Source: Isoetes taiwanensis (Eukaryota > Streptophyta > Lycopodiopsida > Isoetales > Isoetaceae). Taken from it: a DNA stretch of 64,000 nucleotides. The stretch is from positions 14,813,468 through 14,877,467 of the forward strand of contig JAJEKV010000005.1 of assembly GCA_021234155.1 (NCBI GenBank), in the 5' to 3' direction. Position 1 is the stretch's first letter, and each line of letters opens with the position of its first letter. Made by a program: the position numbers and the translations under genes. Positions 45,181 through 56,006 of this stretch are shown piece by piece. The notes below the pieces were generated by a model. That model did not search any database and was not told the origin of the DNA. It worked only from the letters and a program-made list of their open reading frames with translations.

Positions 45181-46706
45181 ATGGCCCTTTGGCGACTTGT
45201 TGGATGATGGTGGCGCCCGGTGCCCATCTTCTTTGAGGCGGATGTCAATGACATCTTCAAGTCTTTGGCAAAGAAATTGACATCAAGCTCGCTAAATGCA
45301 ACCCAAACATATAGACAAGTCCTAGCAGAATTCCAAGCTAGGGTGGGACCCTCCCTTGTCCAGGTCCCCCCTTGCATAGGCTATTTTGTTCCCCGCCCAT
45401 CCCTTCAAGCGGCCTTGGGGATGTCCCCAACATCGCCAAGTACCGACCAATAAAGCGCCAAAAGGCTGCCGGACTACATGGTCGACGAGCCAGCGGGGAC
45501 CAAGTACTTCTCTTACACCGCGGCCTTAGCCATCTTCTTATCCCACCGTGCCGAAAACCCAATGGGGGCAACCTCTATCCCTCCGATGGAGGTGGACCCC
45601 ATAGCAGCGCAGGAAGAAGAGCAGATGCGCTTGCAGTATCAGCAAGAGCAGGAAGGAAAAGACGAAGAAGAAGAGGAGTCCGACGACAATAAGTACACGG
45701 AGCTCGACTCAGAGGAGGAACGGCAACAAGCAGAACAGGAGATGGTGAACTTCGAGCAGAGCCGGCAGAAAATCAGGATTGCTCCACCACTCGGGCTAGG
45801 CATCACAAGCCTAGCCCCGATCATCATCAACGGAGAGGAGTATTTACTCCTCAGCGACATCCAGAACCTTCCCGAGTGCAGGGAGAGGGAGTTCAAATTG
45901 GATGAACTACTCCACCAGCTACGGCAGTCAGACTTGGACGACTTCATCGTCCGGGGAGCCTCGGACTTTCCGCTCCAAGTAAGGGAAGCCGACACTTATA
46001 CAGGAGAGTCGACTCCAGATATACAGGCCTGCAGCAATATCAGGCAAATGATGGAGGAGCAAGAGCTGCCAACGGAGGAGGAGTTCCTCGCCCTCCAGGA
46101 ACAGATGGGGATCCGTGGGAAGACCACGAGCATTCTAATGCCGAGACCTTCGACACCACCTCCATTAAGAGGAGAAGGAATCGACCTCAGGCGAATCGAC
46201 ACCATAATCGAAGACTACAGGGAGCTTACCGAGATAGAGGTCGACGAATACGCGGGACGGCATAGAACAGGAGGTCAATCGAGCGGAGAAGCTTCAGCAA
46301 CGCACAATGACAGGTCCCTGAGGTACTACCTCCCGCTGCTGCTAGATGGGAGAATAGCGGTAATCCACCGCAAGTTCAGCCCCAGAGGTGAAGAAGGAGT
46401 GTTCATGCTGATTGCACTCTCAGGCTTCGGCAGGCATGCTCGCATAGCGCCAAATGTCGACTATGCTGTCCTGGTCAAGAGAGCAATGGCACTTGACCTT
46501 TTGACTTCGCCATACCCCATCGACGGCAGGCGAGATTGGCAGTCACCGCAGCTCTTACATCCGACCGCAGGGTAGAAGATCTGGTGAGAGCCTTGCAGGG
46601 CGGTTCGTCGGCAAGCATCATCAGGAACTTGGGTCATTCGGTAGGAACGGCCCAAGTTAAAAAGTTCCTTGAGGACAACCCGTCTTACCGGCGATTTCAA
46701 GACTAG
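45181..46706 (+). CDS. Chromovirus ORF B, copy 2 (extra ORF before gag)
   Basis: About 508 codons from ATG 45181 to TAG 46706, with frame changes near 45220, 45455-45478 and 46565. The central 45478-46575 part is open for 365 codons. Features: an N-terminal segment ADVNDIFKSLAKKLTSSSLN and EFQARVGPS; a highly acidic glutamate-rich stretch (about 45640-45740); LDELLHQLRQSDLDDFIVRG; LLDGRIAVIHRKFSPRGEEG; and a C-terminus VEDLVRALQGG then FLEDNPSYRRF. The same protein is encoded in copy 1 (19447-20971). No gag, protease or pol motif and no family recognised. It lies just upstream of gag, like ORF1 of Ogre elements, but this element is a chromovirus. Confidence 0.75.
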
Positions 46707-46982
46707 TTAGACTCTTGATCCCGGAGACTTTTTGTACTAAATATTATATAATATATGAATATAATCTCTGTTGCACTTTAAATGTTTTGTTGATATATTT
46801 TGTTCCACAATTATGCCAACAAACCATAAACAATGCAAGAGAACAAGTAAAACTAACCATATAGCCATGAATTACTTGTGTATGCAGTTAGAGGCCTAAG
46901 CTCAGGCGAGCGACAACGCCAAGACCTTAGGGAAGAACAGACCCCGCACCGGACCACCCCGGCAAAGGAACTTATTCAAGAA

Positions 46983-49900
46983 ATGGAACCCATGACCCCG
47001 AGGAGGAGGAGATATCCCGGATGAGGCCGGACCTTGAAGCAGATAAAGGCTCTATTAGCCGCACAAGCTTGAGCAGGTTCGGTGGGCAATGCTCAATTGC
47101 CACAAGCATCACTGGAAAAGCGGGGAAGGAACAAGAAGAGGAGCAAGAGAAGGAGATCCCCGAGCTCAGTTCCTCCGACTCAAGCTCGGACTTCGGACTC
47201 GGACTCGAGGAAGAGGAAGAGCAAGCCCGGGACCCGAGCGGATGGAAGGCAAAGGAAACGAAGAGGGAAGGCAGAGAAACACCCCAGATGGACGACAAAG
47301 GGACATCAGGGCCTCTGACTACCAGAAGAAGGTAGATTCCGCACTGGGCAATGTATGGAAGGCCCGGAAATTGGAACAGTTCTCGGGGGAGAACAGGTCA
47401 GGATTAGAAGCAGAGGCATGGCTGGACGAGATGAGTGAGTACGGCAATGCTTATGGCATGAAGGATAAAGACAAAGGAAGAGTGGCAATGTACCAACTTG
47501 AAAGGAGCCGCACGGATTTGGTGGAAGGGTTATGCAAAGGCACATGGCTTAAGCAGGGATGCTTGTAAGTTCAGGAAGTTTGCTAAAGCCTTCAAGCGCC
47601 ATTACGTCCCGAGGGAACATAAGTCTAGTATGATGCAGCAGTTCTACAGGTTGCAGCAAGGCAACAAGTCTGTCCAGAAGTATACAGAGGAATTCATGAG
47701 GCTGAGGCTGTACGTACCAAAATTGGGTGAGAAGCATGCAGTAGAAAGCTATATTGAGGGGCTGAATGAGGAGATCCGCAAGCTGGTGAGGGCAATAAAC
47801 CCTAAGACAGTATCAGAAGCAGAGTCCAAGGCTATAAGCTTGCAAGGGACGGGACCTCAGAATAGCGGGCAGAGGCAGCAGCATTTCCAGGACAAAGGCA
47901 AGGCGGCAGGGAGCTATAGCCCTAGAGCAGCCAGTCCAGGTCCAGCTAGAGCCCCATATGGTGGCAACCAGGGGAAACAACAGGAGAAGAAGCAGGTGTC
48001 CTTCAAAGACAAGCAGGAGGGGTCAAACTACTCCAAAGCAGTGCGATCCTTTTTGCAGGCAATGCCCAAGGAAAAGAGACAGGAGTGCATAGAAAAGCAG
48101 CTTTGCTTCAGGTGCTTCCAGCCAGGCCATAGGACAGCGAACTGCCCCTACGTCATGAGTGCAGCACTAGCGGAGTTGGGAGATTGGGACACTCTGTCTG
48201 ACAACGACGGCGAGGAAGCCCGCGACTACATTCAGGGTGAGTGTCATATCTTTGCCGCAATAGATACAGAGCAAGCAGAGAGCCAGTATAAAGTAATTTC
48301 CACAGTAGGGAAGGCTAAGACCAAGTCATTCATAGTCTTGATAGACTCAGGAAGTAGCCATAACTTTGCATCCCCCAGAATGGTTCAAATGTTGAAGTTG
48401 AAACCACTAAAGTCAAAGCCAAGGCCCGTTGTCTTAGCAAGTGGGGCAGTAAGGCAGACGGCAGGCAAGAGAATTAACTTCGACATCGACTTGCCAGGGA
48501 TTAATATCCAGATGGGGGCAGAAGTAATGGGCATTGGAAAGTATGACTTGATCATAGGAATGGAGTACCTCGGACCAGCAGGGGCCATTATCGATTGTGG
48601 AAAGCGGAAGGTGACCTTCCCAGCACCCGACGGCAAGATTATTGAGATAACAGGTAAGGAAGTTGTTCCCATCATGCAGTGTATGTCTTCTAAACGGCTG
48701 TTCAAGTGCATCAAGAGTGAGCAAGTGGCATACATTTTCAAGCTTGAGATCAACGAGCGAATCGAAAGGAAGCAAAGAAGACAAGGTGCTCGGCAAGTTT
48801 GCCGGAAGCAAATAGCTAAAAGGCGATCCACGGAGTTCCATGATCTCTTTCCAGATGAGATCAAGCAGCTCCTCCTTATAGGGGAGTCGAGTGCGAGATA
48901 GCACTCGAACCGGGAACAAAGCCAACAAGCAAGGCTCCATATAGAATGACAACGCAGGAGTTGTCGGAGCTGAAGAAGCAATTGCAGGAGTTGCTCGACC
49001 TAGGCTTCATTAGACCTAGTGTCTCGCCATTTGGAGCGCCCATTCTCTTCGTTAAGAAGAAGGATGGCAGTTTAAGAATGTGCATAGACTATAGGCAGTT
49101 GAATAAGCACACCATTAAGAACAAGTATGCGCTCCCCAGATCAGATGACTTGATGGATCAACTACAAGGTGCAAAGGTCTTCTCCAAAATCGACTTAAGG
49201 TCAGGCTATCATCAGATCCGGATAAAGGAAGAAGATATTCATAAGACCGCTTTTAGAACGCGGTATGGGCACTATGAATTCACGGTAATGCCTTTCGGCT
49301 TATCGAATGCCCCCCATGACGTTCATGAGGCTCATGAGCGACATCTTCGAGGACTTTTAGACACCTTTGTGATCGTATTCTTTGATGACATTTTGGTGTA
49401 TAGCAGATCCCTCGAGGAGCACGCATAACACTTGAGGAGGGTGCTAGAGAAGTTGAAGAGGCACGGCCAGGGCGCCAAGTTGTCGGGCGTCACCGCGAAT
49501 CCGGAAAAGGTGGAGTATCTCTACTAATGCGATCTCGCCAGAAGGCATCTCGACGGATCCCGCAAAATTGAAGCCGCTATTGCTGGGTCGCCCCAAGAAT
49601 GTGCATGAAGTCGTAAGTTTTCGGCCCAGTTGTGGTACTCAAGGGGAAGTTCGCGGAAGAACTTTGCTAAGATAGCAGCCCCGCTAACGTGACTTGACGA
49701 GGGCGGAGAAAGTGAAAGATTGGGCAAGAGCATTGGCACAAGAAAGCCCAAGGTGGTTTGAACTGTTGAAGGAAGCTTTAACAACCGGGCCTTGCCTTTA
49801 ACCCTCGGGACCGGAGAAAGACAAGCTTGTAGCCGCGGACGCAAAGTAAGATAGCTCTGGGCAAAGTGTTTTATGCAAGAAGAGCGCAGTAGTAGCGCAT

Positions 49901-51723
49901 TTACCCAGGAAGATGAACGACGCCGAAACGCGCTACCCAACGCACGATCAGGAATTGCTTGCAGTTGTCAGGGCATTAAGAATTTGGAGGCATTATCTTT
50001 TGGGAAGGAAGTTCCAATTGGATACAGACCATCAGAGCCTCCAGTATGTATTCACGCAACCACACCTCAACCTGAGGCAGAGAAGGTGGATGGAGTTCCT
50101 TGAAGAGTATGACTTTGATATAGTCTACAAGCCAGGGAAGCTCAATGTGGTAGCAGATGCGCTTTCAAGGCATCTCCTGACAACTAGAGTGCATTGCAAT
50201 GCAATTTCGACGCTCTCCAGCGACTTTGGTAAGAAGATCGAAGAGTCCTTGCCAACGGATGTGGATTTCAAGGAAGTATGGGCAAGCCTCTCTAGGGAGG
50301 CTAGAACAGATAAGGAGCGGGAAGCCTTTAAACATTATAAGAAGGAAGGCAACCTGTTATACCATAAGAACAAGTTGTGCGTACCCGAACCATCAGGTGT
50401 AAGGAAATTGATCCTCCATGACACGCACAACAGCCCAATAGCTGGCCATGCGGGATTTATGAAAACATATTTCAAAGTGCGCAGCAGCTATTATTGGCCA
50501 GGAATGAAGAAGCAAGTAGCTCGCTACATCAAAGAATGCCGTTATGTCGTGAGGCGACGGCGAGCAACTTCAATTCGGGAGCATTAGAGCCATTAGCGGT
50601 GCCAAACGCTAAGTGGGAGGTGATTAGCATGGATTTCATAACAGGGCTCCCAAGGACGGTAAGAGGGAAGGATGCCTTGATGGTAGTGGTCGACAAGTTG
50701 TCGAAGATGGCACATTTTGTGCCTTGCAGGACCACAGATACGGCTATGGATACAGCGAAGCTCTTCACCAAAGAAATCTTTAGGCTTCATGGCATGCCAA
50801 GGGAGATTATCTCCGACAGGGATCCGAAGTTCATGAGCGCCTTTTGGCAGGACCTCTTTGCGACAATCCGGGCACGGCTATCCATGAGCACGCGTGATAT
50901 CATCCTCGACGGATGGCCAAACGGAGCGGACCAACAGATTTTAGAGGACATGCTACGAAATTATGTCGGAATAAGCAAGGTATGTGGGAAGAATTTATTC
51001 ACTTGGTGGAGTTTGCATACACAATAGCACCAAGCGGTGAATCATCCCAAATGTCGCCGTTTATGATCAATTACGGCTATCAGTGCCTAACTCCAGATAC
51101 TTGGCACAACCCTGTGTCAAAAGTGGAAGTTTCGCAGCAGATGTTGGCCGATATGCAGCAGCTTGTGGAAGAGGTTCGAGGGTATCTGCTAGCAGCAAGA
51201 AGTCGACAAAAGAGCATCGCCGACAAGCATCGAACAGTAAGAGAGTTCAAAGTTGGAGATGATGTTTGGCTCAAGATCAAGGTGAAGCAAGCGAAGCTCA
51301 GGATCGGGAATTGCAAGAAGCTTGCTCTAAGGTGGGGTTTGGACCCTGAGAATAGTCGAGAGAGTAGGTAATCAAGCCTACAAACTAGACTTGCCAAAGA
51401 CACCTAAAGATTCATAAGGTCTTCCACGTGAGTTTGTTAAAGAAGCACACTCCAAATCCGGGGCGGTCTTGGACACTCCAATTTGTTGGAAATGACGAGG
51501 AGGAGTTGGAAATAGTTCGAAATTGATTCTTGATAAAGCTTTCAAGAAAACGAGAAGATCGAGAATTCCTCCAAAGATTTGGTCAAGTGGAAACACTTAC
51601 CGTGGAAGACGCGACATGGGTACTTAAGAAAGATTTAGTAAAAGCGGTATCCACGGTTTATGGAGCAATGGGGACGGCAAGGTCATCTCCAGAAGAAATC
51701 GCTCGGGCATGTCGACGGCGTAG
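46983..51723 (+). CDS. gag-pol polyprotein of chromovirus copy 2
   Basis: Starts at ATG 46983 or 46992 ([11 protein letters not shown]) and ends at TAG 51721-51723. Domains in order are listed separately: gag with zinc knuckle, aspartic protease, RT, RNase H, integrase, chromodomain. Large open parts: 47498-48901 (467 codons) and 48946-49428. Frame breaks occur near 47490, 48870, 49430-49900, 50550-50585 and 50880-51380. Most look like local base errors (for example CCGACGG where integrases need a CAGAC-type codon run). Gag-pol normally is one ORF in chromoviruses, cleaved by its own protease in virus-like particles. Confidence 0.9.
46992..48230 (+). CDS. Gag capsid/nucleocapsid region with zinc knuckle
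   Basis: An N-terminal coiled-coil-like stretch ([14 protein letters not shown]), a basic serine-rich linker, then the retrotransposon gag core: [60 protein letters not shown] and [20 protein letters not shown]. The CCHC zinc knuckle [14 protein letters not shown] is at 48104-48145 and binds the RNA genome. Confidence 0.9.
48231..48700 (+). CDS. Aspartic protease region
   Basis: Retropepsin-like domain with the catalytic triplet in [14 protein letters not shown] (Asp at 48344-48346), followed by [11 protein letters not shown] and [20 protein letters not shown]. It is fused in frame behind the zinc knuckle and would cut the polyprotein. Confidence 0.9.
48870..49600 (+). CDS. Reverse transcriptase
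   Basis: Ty3/gypsy [91 protein letters not shown] and the catalytic [16 protein letters not shown] (GAT GAC at 49384-49389). The domain is open from 48946 to 49428; a one-base loss near 48870 separates it from the protease part. The thumb region after 49430 is frame-damaged ([20 protein letters not shown] recoverable). Confidence 0.92.
49780..50200 (+). CDS. RNase H
   Basis: Contains [51 protein letters not shown] and [20 protein letters not shown] followed by [16 protein letters not shown]. These match the RNase H of Ty3/gypsy elements (conserved E of [10 protein letters not shown] of TDH and D of ADALSR). The front of the domain (49800-49910) is frame-damaged. Confidence 0.88.
50380..51330 (+). 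CDS. Integrase (HHCC zinc domain and DDE core)
   Basis: N-terminal zinc domain: [20 protein letters not shown] and [17 protein letters not shown], with the second cysteine pair damaged near 50540. Core: [20 protein letters not shown] (first Asp at 50632-50634), [20 protein letters not shown] with the second Asp, and, after miscalled bases at 50890-50930, [12 protein letters not shown] that follows the catalytic Glu. C-terminal part [18 protein letters not shown]. It inserts the cDNA into the genome. Confidence 0.9.
51400..51723 (+). CDS. Chromodomain-like C-terminus
   Basis: After the conserved [12 protein letters not shown] region (frames mixed around 51410-51450) comes [46 protein letters not shown] and DLVK. 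The LVKWK-LP-EDATWE pattern is the chromodomain core. Copy 1 supplies FMEQWDGKVISEEIAQCM for the tail. In chromoviruses this domain directs integration to marked heterochromatin. Assigning the family to chromoviruses rests mainly on this match. Confidence 0.75.
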
Positions 51724-52585
51724 ATTAATTCTATGTTAGTTAAGATTAATCCACGATGCAACCTATGCTTGGTAAGGGTCGCATGCGTTGTTACCAGATG
51801 ATGGGACCACTACGGTGATCTCTAGGGCGTGGTGTAATGTCAAGGTAGGCATGACCGCCGTTTCCGCTTGGGTGAGTGGAAGGTAGATTAGAAAGTCTAC
51901 TGGTCCCCACGAAGTAGGCGACCTCGAGAAAGTAGGTCATGAAGGAATGCATCGATAGGAAAAGCACCTCTAGCCCCATATATGCTTTGATAGGAGGAAT
52001 CAGGCCTTCACGCCCCCATTTGCGGGGAAGGACCTATCCTCCTGTTTGGGCAACTAGGGTGTAGGCATGAGCGGCATATAGGCATATAGGCGCTGTCTCC
52101 ACGGCCATAATGGAAGATTCACCCTCTTCCTACGCCGGGAGATTAGCCATGCATCCATGTAGATAGGTGGGGTGGTCACCATATAACCAAAACTTTATTT
52201 ATAATTAAATGGTACTAACGTAGTGTCGACCTGCAGGCCAATAGAGCGCTCCGGAGAGCAAGGGGGTCAAGTTACGAAGACTTGCAACACAAATTTTGTT
52301 GGAATGTGTTGCAAGGAATGAAGAGTACCTCGAACGCTAATCTTAAATTTGATAAACTTAATTGTCATGTTAAGTGAATTATTGAGTAACCTATTTTAAT
52401 GATGTTATGAATTGATAAGTTATTTCATAATATAATAACGTGATAATGTCCTAAAAATATTACCTTAAGGTAATCTTAATAAATGTGTAAATACTATAGT
52501 AGTTTATCGTATGTATCAGGTTGATTGCAGGCTAGGATGATCTCAAGGTGGGGAGACCCACGATGCTGCGGACAGCATCATTTCA
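51724..52585 (+). other. 3' non-coding region of chromovirus copy 2
   Basis: Between the gag-pol stop and the polypurine tract. It aligns with 13673-14505 in copy 1. No further ORF is seen. Confidence 0.75.
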
Positions 52586-52597
52586 AGATGGGGAGAA
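52586..52597 (+). other. Polypurine tract, copy 2
   Basis: AGATGGGGAGAA directly before the 3' LTR. It is the plus-strand primer in reverse transcription. Confidence 0.88.
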
Positions 52598-54246
52598 TGT
52601 GACGTTCCAGGACAGTATACGGTCCCAGGACGTATACTGTACTGCCTCGTCACGCGTACACGCCACTCCGACTGACGTGTACGCTAACGTGTAGCCCTAG
52701 AGGGCAACTTGCCAGAAATATGGGCAACTATTAATGTGCACATTTTCCAATGTACACATTAATGTGGGCACATATTTCCATGTGGACACTTCATGCCAAA
52801 TGGGCCACACCCATAGGTGCAATTAATGTGCACATTTTCCAATGTACACATTAATGTGGGCACACATTTCCATGTGGGCACATTTTGCCACCTAGCCATT
52901 AAAGGCAAGTGGGCCCATTCCCAATTATCCCACATGCCTAAAGGGGATAATTGGAAACCCTAGCCAACCCCTTGTCTATTAAAGGAGAGAAACCCTAACT
53001 TGCCCAATTTTCGTTTCTAGGGTTTTAGAACTCTGTTTTGGCTGCCTCAACAGCCAAAACCGCATCCCAAACTCTGCCTGAGAGAATTGCATCATTAGTT
53101 TCTCTTGATTCGAGGTTGTTGGCCAGAGGATGGTCGTTTCAGTCAGTCGAGGAGCCACTCAAGGATCGGTATTTGGCGGTTAGATAGTCTAAACCCTATT
53201 TGGTCATAGAATCAGTAGGTTTAGCCTATTAAATTGCCCATAACAGCCTTCTAGATCTCTAGATACCGACCTCTAACTAAAGAACCTAACTCTATGATGT
53301 AGATTAGATATAGTTCTTTAGTTCTTCCGTGGAAGTATGTGGATGATGTTTCTCTATGAACTCCTTGTATTGGGAAGGGGGGTAGAGACCTAGAGCTTGG
53401 TAGTAGATGCTCCTAGAGTAGCCTCTCTAGCACACTATAGATTCGCCTGTGCACAAGAACCACACCGGTTGTGGGTGAAGGGGCTTGACCGCTTAGAAGG
53501 AGGTTCGTGTTCGACTCTTGAACCATCCCTATGGTGTGTTAGTGCTACCGGGATCATTGTGACTAGGTCTAATGCCTTGCCACCGAAAAGCGGGTAAGGC
53601 ATGGGCTCGACACCCGGGGGTGGGGTTCACCTTCCAATGGGTTCAAGTCGAATACGGCAAAGGGCCCTCTAGTCACCTTGAGTCAAGATGTAGAGACCTC
53701 GAGGAAGTGATTCCTACCGCCCCCCATCGGAACTGGGGAGATGAAACCCAGGAATAGCCCTTTTGGCTATGCATCGGGCGGGCTACAGTCAGGTCCCAAC
53801 ACTTTTCAGCCTACTCTGCAAAGTGTGCACAGGAGGGGCGGATGGAGCGGACAACCCTATGCCATGTTCATATGCCAGCCAAATCCATTGCCATGAATTC
53901 TGTCTGCAATGAACTCTGGAGACCCAAGCCGTCAGTCATCCCCTTGAGTCTGAACCTTGGGTAGAGCTCCCCATATGTATTGTGCTCACCTTGTTTATGC
54001 AGATGTGATGGACCACCCTTGGAGGTGGATATGTGCTTATGCTATATACTGACATGTATGTTTACGCTTCCGCAGCTAGGTAGACCCTGAGGGAGACGGG
54101 GTAAATGACCCCTTCACTCTTCCCACTGGAACCCGTCACGGTTGCAGTGTTATGTGGAGGGCCCGGTATCAGCATGGCGCTGGTATGGGGGATGAACTCC
54201 TGTTTGTTTACGGTGAGTGCACCGTATACGAGTAGGGGACGTCACA
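52598..54246 (+). repeat. Chromovirus copy 2, 3' LTR
   Basis: 1649 bp, TGTGACGTTC...GACGTCACA. Aligned with the 5' LTR from end to end. Differences are small, clustered, and mostly at CAG, CTG, CCG or CG positions. Confidence 0.93.
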
Positions 54247-55900
54247 GGGCGAAGGTACCTCATGATAGTGTTTTTTGCAGCAGGGTTCTATTGCAACAGT
54301 ACATAGTTTTTTTGTAAACTAACATCTGCTGGATGTATTTTGATAACACATATAAAGAGGCCTTTGAACAGGGAAATAATGTGTCTACTTTGCTGTTGCA
54401 TGTTAGCCCTATTGATATTCCTTTACTGTCACGAACTTCTGCCCATCATACACCAATGGGCAAATAACAATTAAAGAGGGGCTATCGCCTGGATCAGGAA
54501 GCCACAGTTCAAACCTCCATGATTAGACGTTATGATTTCGGTCCCAAACATGGCATCTGGTGGTAGAAGCACTTAGCTCACAAGGGTTCAACCAGTAGTA
54601 ACCAAAACAGGTGTAGATGGACATTTACAGCTGCTCCTAGAGTTAGAAAACTGTTATGTCTAGCCTTTGTGGGTTTTGCTTCCAAACATATTGGCATTGA
54701 TCCCTCTGCACTTTCCAACAAGGCTTGAACTTTAATAGAAAGCACGCCATCTGAAAAATCTGAAGCTCTTAGAATATCCACAGGTTCTACGTTGATATGT
54801 CTAGTTGCAGTTCTCAAGAGTTTGTGAAAAGCTATTTAAGACAGATAAAGAATGGCCTAATCATAACATGACAAACCTCTGCTTTGCAACATAAACAATT
54901 AGAGAGTGGCCAAACTGAGGCACACTAACAAGTCAAACTCTTTGAGGACCAACAGCATGATAATGAAGCCATGCCTCTGAACAATGACATACTTCCTCAT
55001 GTTCTTCTATCAACATACATGGTGAAGCAACAGCTGACACACAAATATAGAATAAGTAGCTAAAGTTGTGATAATCCACCAACAGTCCATATAAACACCG
55101 CAAGGTTTGTATTCAAGTTATAAGATAGCTTTAGACCTCACTTGCAGTATTGCAACCAGGCCAGCCCACTGCAAGTGCCTAATTCAGCTGACTAGTAATG
55201 AGAATCATGCCACACCATACATTAACGGATTGTGGGTCTACAATTTTCATCCAGTAATTTTGCCAAACCTTTTGACTGCACAGGCTTTCTTTTGTTTCTA
55301 AAAGAACATTAAGATGCTACATGCACTGCCTTCGTATTCAGCATATAAACATAAGTAGCTACTTATGGGACCTAGAATAGTGATTATCATTTGGCTGTGC
55401 ATTCAATCTTGGGTGAGAAATCATATCGAAAAATGCTGATATGGGACATATAATAGTGACTGATCATTCGGTTGTGCATTCAATCTCGGGCGAGAAATCG
55501 CATGGGAGTTCAAGACCAGTTGCAACTTTGCATTCATTGGTTAGCAACCGTTCCATTCTTTTGGCCCAAAGACTTCCTTGTGTTTATAAATCATGCCATT
55601 GACTTTGAAAGAAAGACAAATTGGTGCATTATTTCTTTAGTACGGATTGTACAGAAGAATCACTAACAAGATAAGATCAAGCCCTGGTATAGTTATTATT
55701 GATATATAGTTATCTGTTATCTAAGGTGTGTCAGACATCCTTTTGTTATAAAAATGGTTGGTGATAATATATGGATGAATGTTGATATACGAAGCAACCA
55801 AATTGGTCCAGGATTTGCTGCATGATCGGTAAATGCACTTCGTGCATATTGGTAAAAATTAATCTAGATACAATTTCTGTTCATGATGGTGCTTTGCCAG
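54247..55900. other. Intergenic or intronic DNA right of the chromovirus
   Basis: Would have been continuous with 40915-41003 before the insertion. An acceptor-like TTTTTTGCAG occurs at about 54273. A 79-codon minus frame at 54578-54817 (VEPVDILRASDFSDGVLSIK) has coding-like composition but no recognisable family. The near-duplicate phrase GGTTGTGCATTCAATCTCGG / GGCTGTGCATTCAATCTTGG lies at 55392-55492. Confidence 0.4.
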
Positions 55901-56006
55901 GAAACTAAGAGGCATCATTATGCATGCTGCAGCTGCAGCACCAACGGCCATCCAGAAGCTGGACTGTTATGACTCTTCAGAAGATGATGTTAATGACCAA
56001 GCTTAG
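55901..56006 (+). CDS. Probable terminal exon of an unidentified plus-strand gene
   Basis: A clean acceptor (GCTTTGCCAG) is followed by one leftover base and 34 codons, KLRGIIMHAAAAAPTAIQKL then DCYDSSEDDVNDQA, and TAG at 56006. An alanine-rich helix and an acidic SSEDD end look like the C-terminus of a real nuclear protein. Upstream exons were not found, so the gene may be partial or its exons too divergent to see. Whether it belongs with the 40420 frame, 15 kb upstream across the retroelement, is unknown. Confidence 0.35.

Larger units (their letters stand above)
41004..54246 (+). mobile_element. Ty3/gypsy chromovirus, copy 2 (plus strand, structurally complete)
   Basis: A 13.2-kb LTR retrotransposon. 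TG...CA LTRs at 41004-42646 and 52598-54246 are nearly identical apart from local indels, so the insertion is probably recent. Order: PBS, two leader repeats, ORF A, two leader repeats, ORF B, gag, protease, RT, RNase H, integrase, chromodomain, polypurine tract. GCGAA precedes the 5' LTR (40999-41003) and occurs at 54249-54253, two bases after the 3' LTR, a likely 5-bp target duplication with two spurious Gs. Long stretches of gag-pol are open; breaks cluster at CAG/CTG-like sites. Same family as copy 1, but distinguishable by an 88-bp duplication in U3. Confidence 0.96.

Noticed and set aside
45639-45995. Minus-strand Ser-rich frame within ORF B
   Set aside because: Antisense shadow of the Glu-rich part of ORF B, which is conserved between the two elements.
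42660-46706. An envelope gene in the extra chromovirus ORFs
   Set aside because: ORFs A and B precede gag rather than follow pol, and neither shows a signal peptide or membrane segment.
48385-48981. 198- and 172-codon minus-strand frames opposite gag-pol
   Set aside because: Antisense shadows of the protease/RT region, which has recognisable catalytic motifs on the plus strand.
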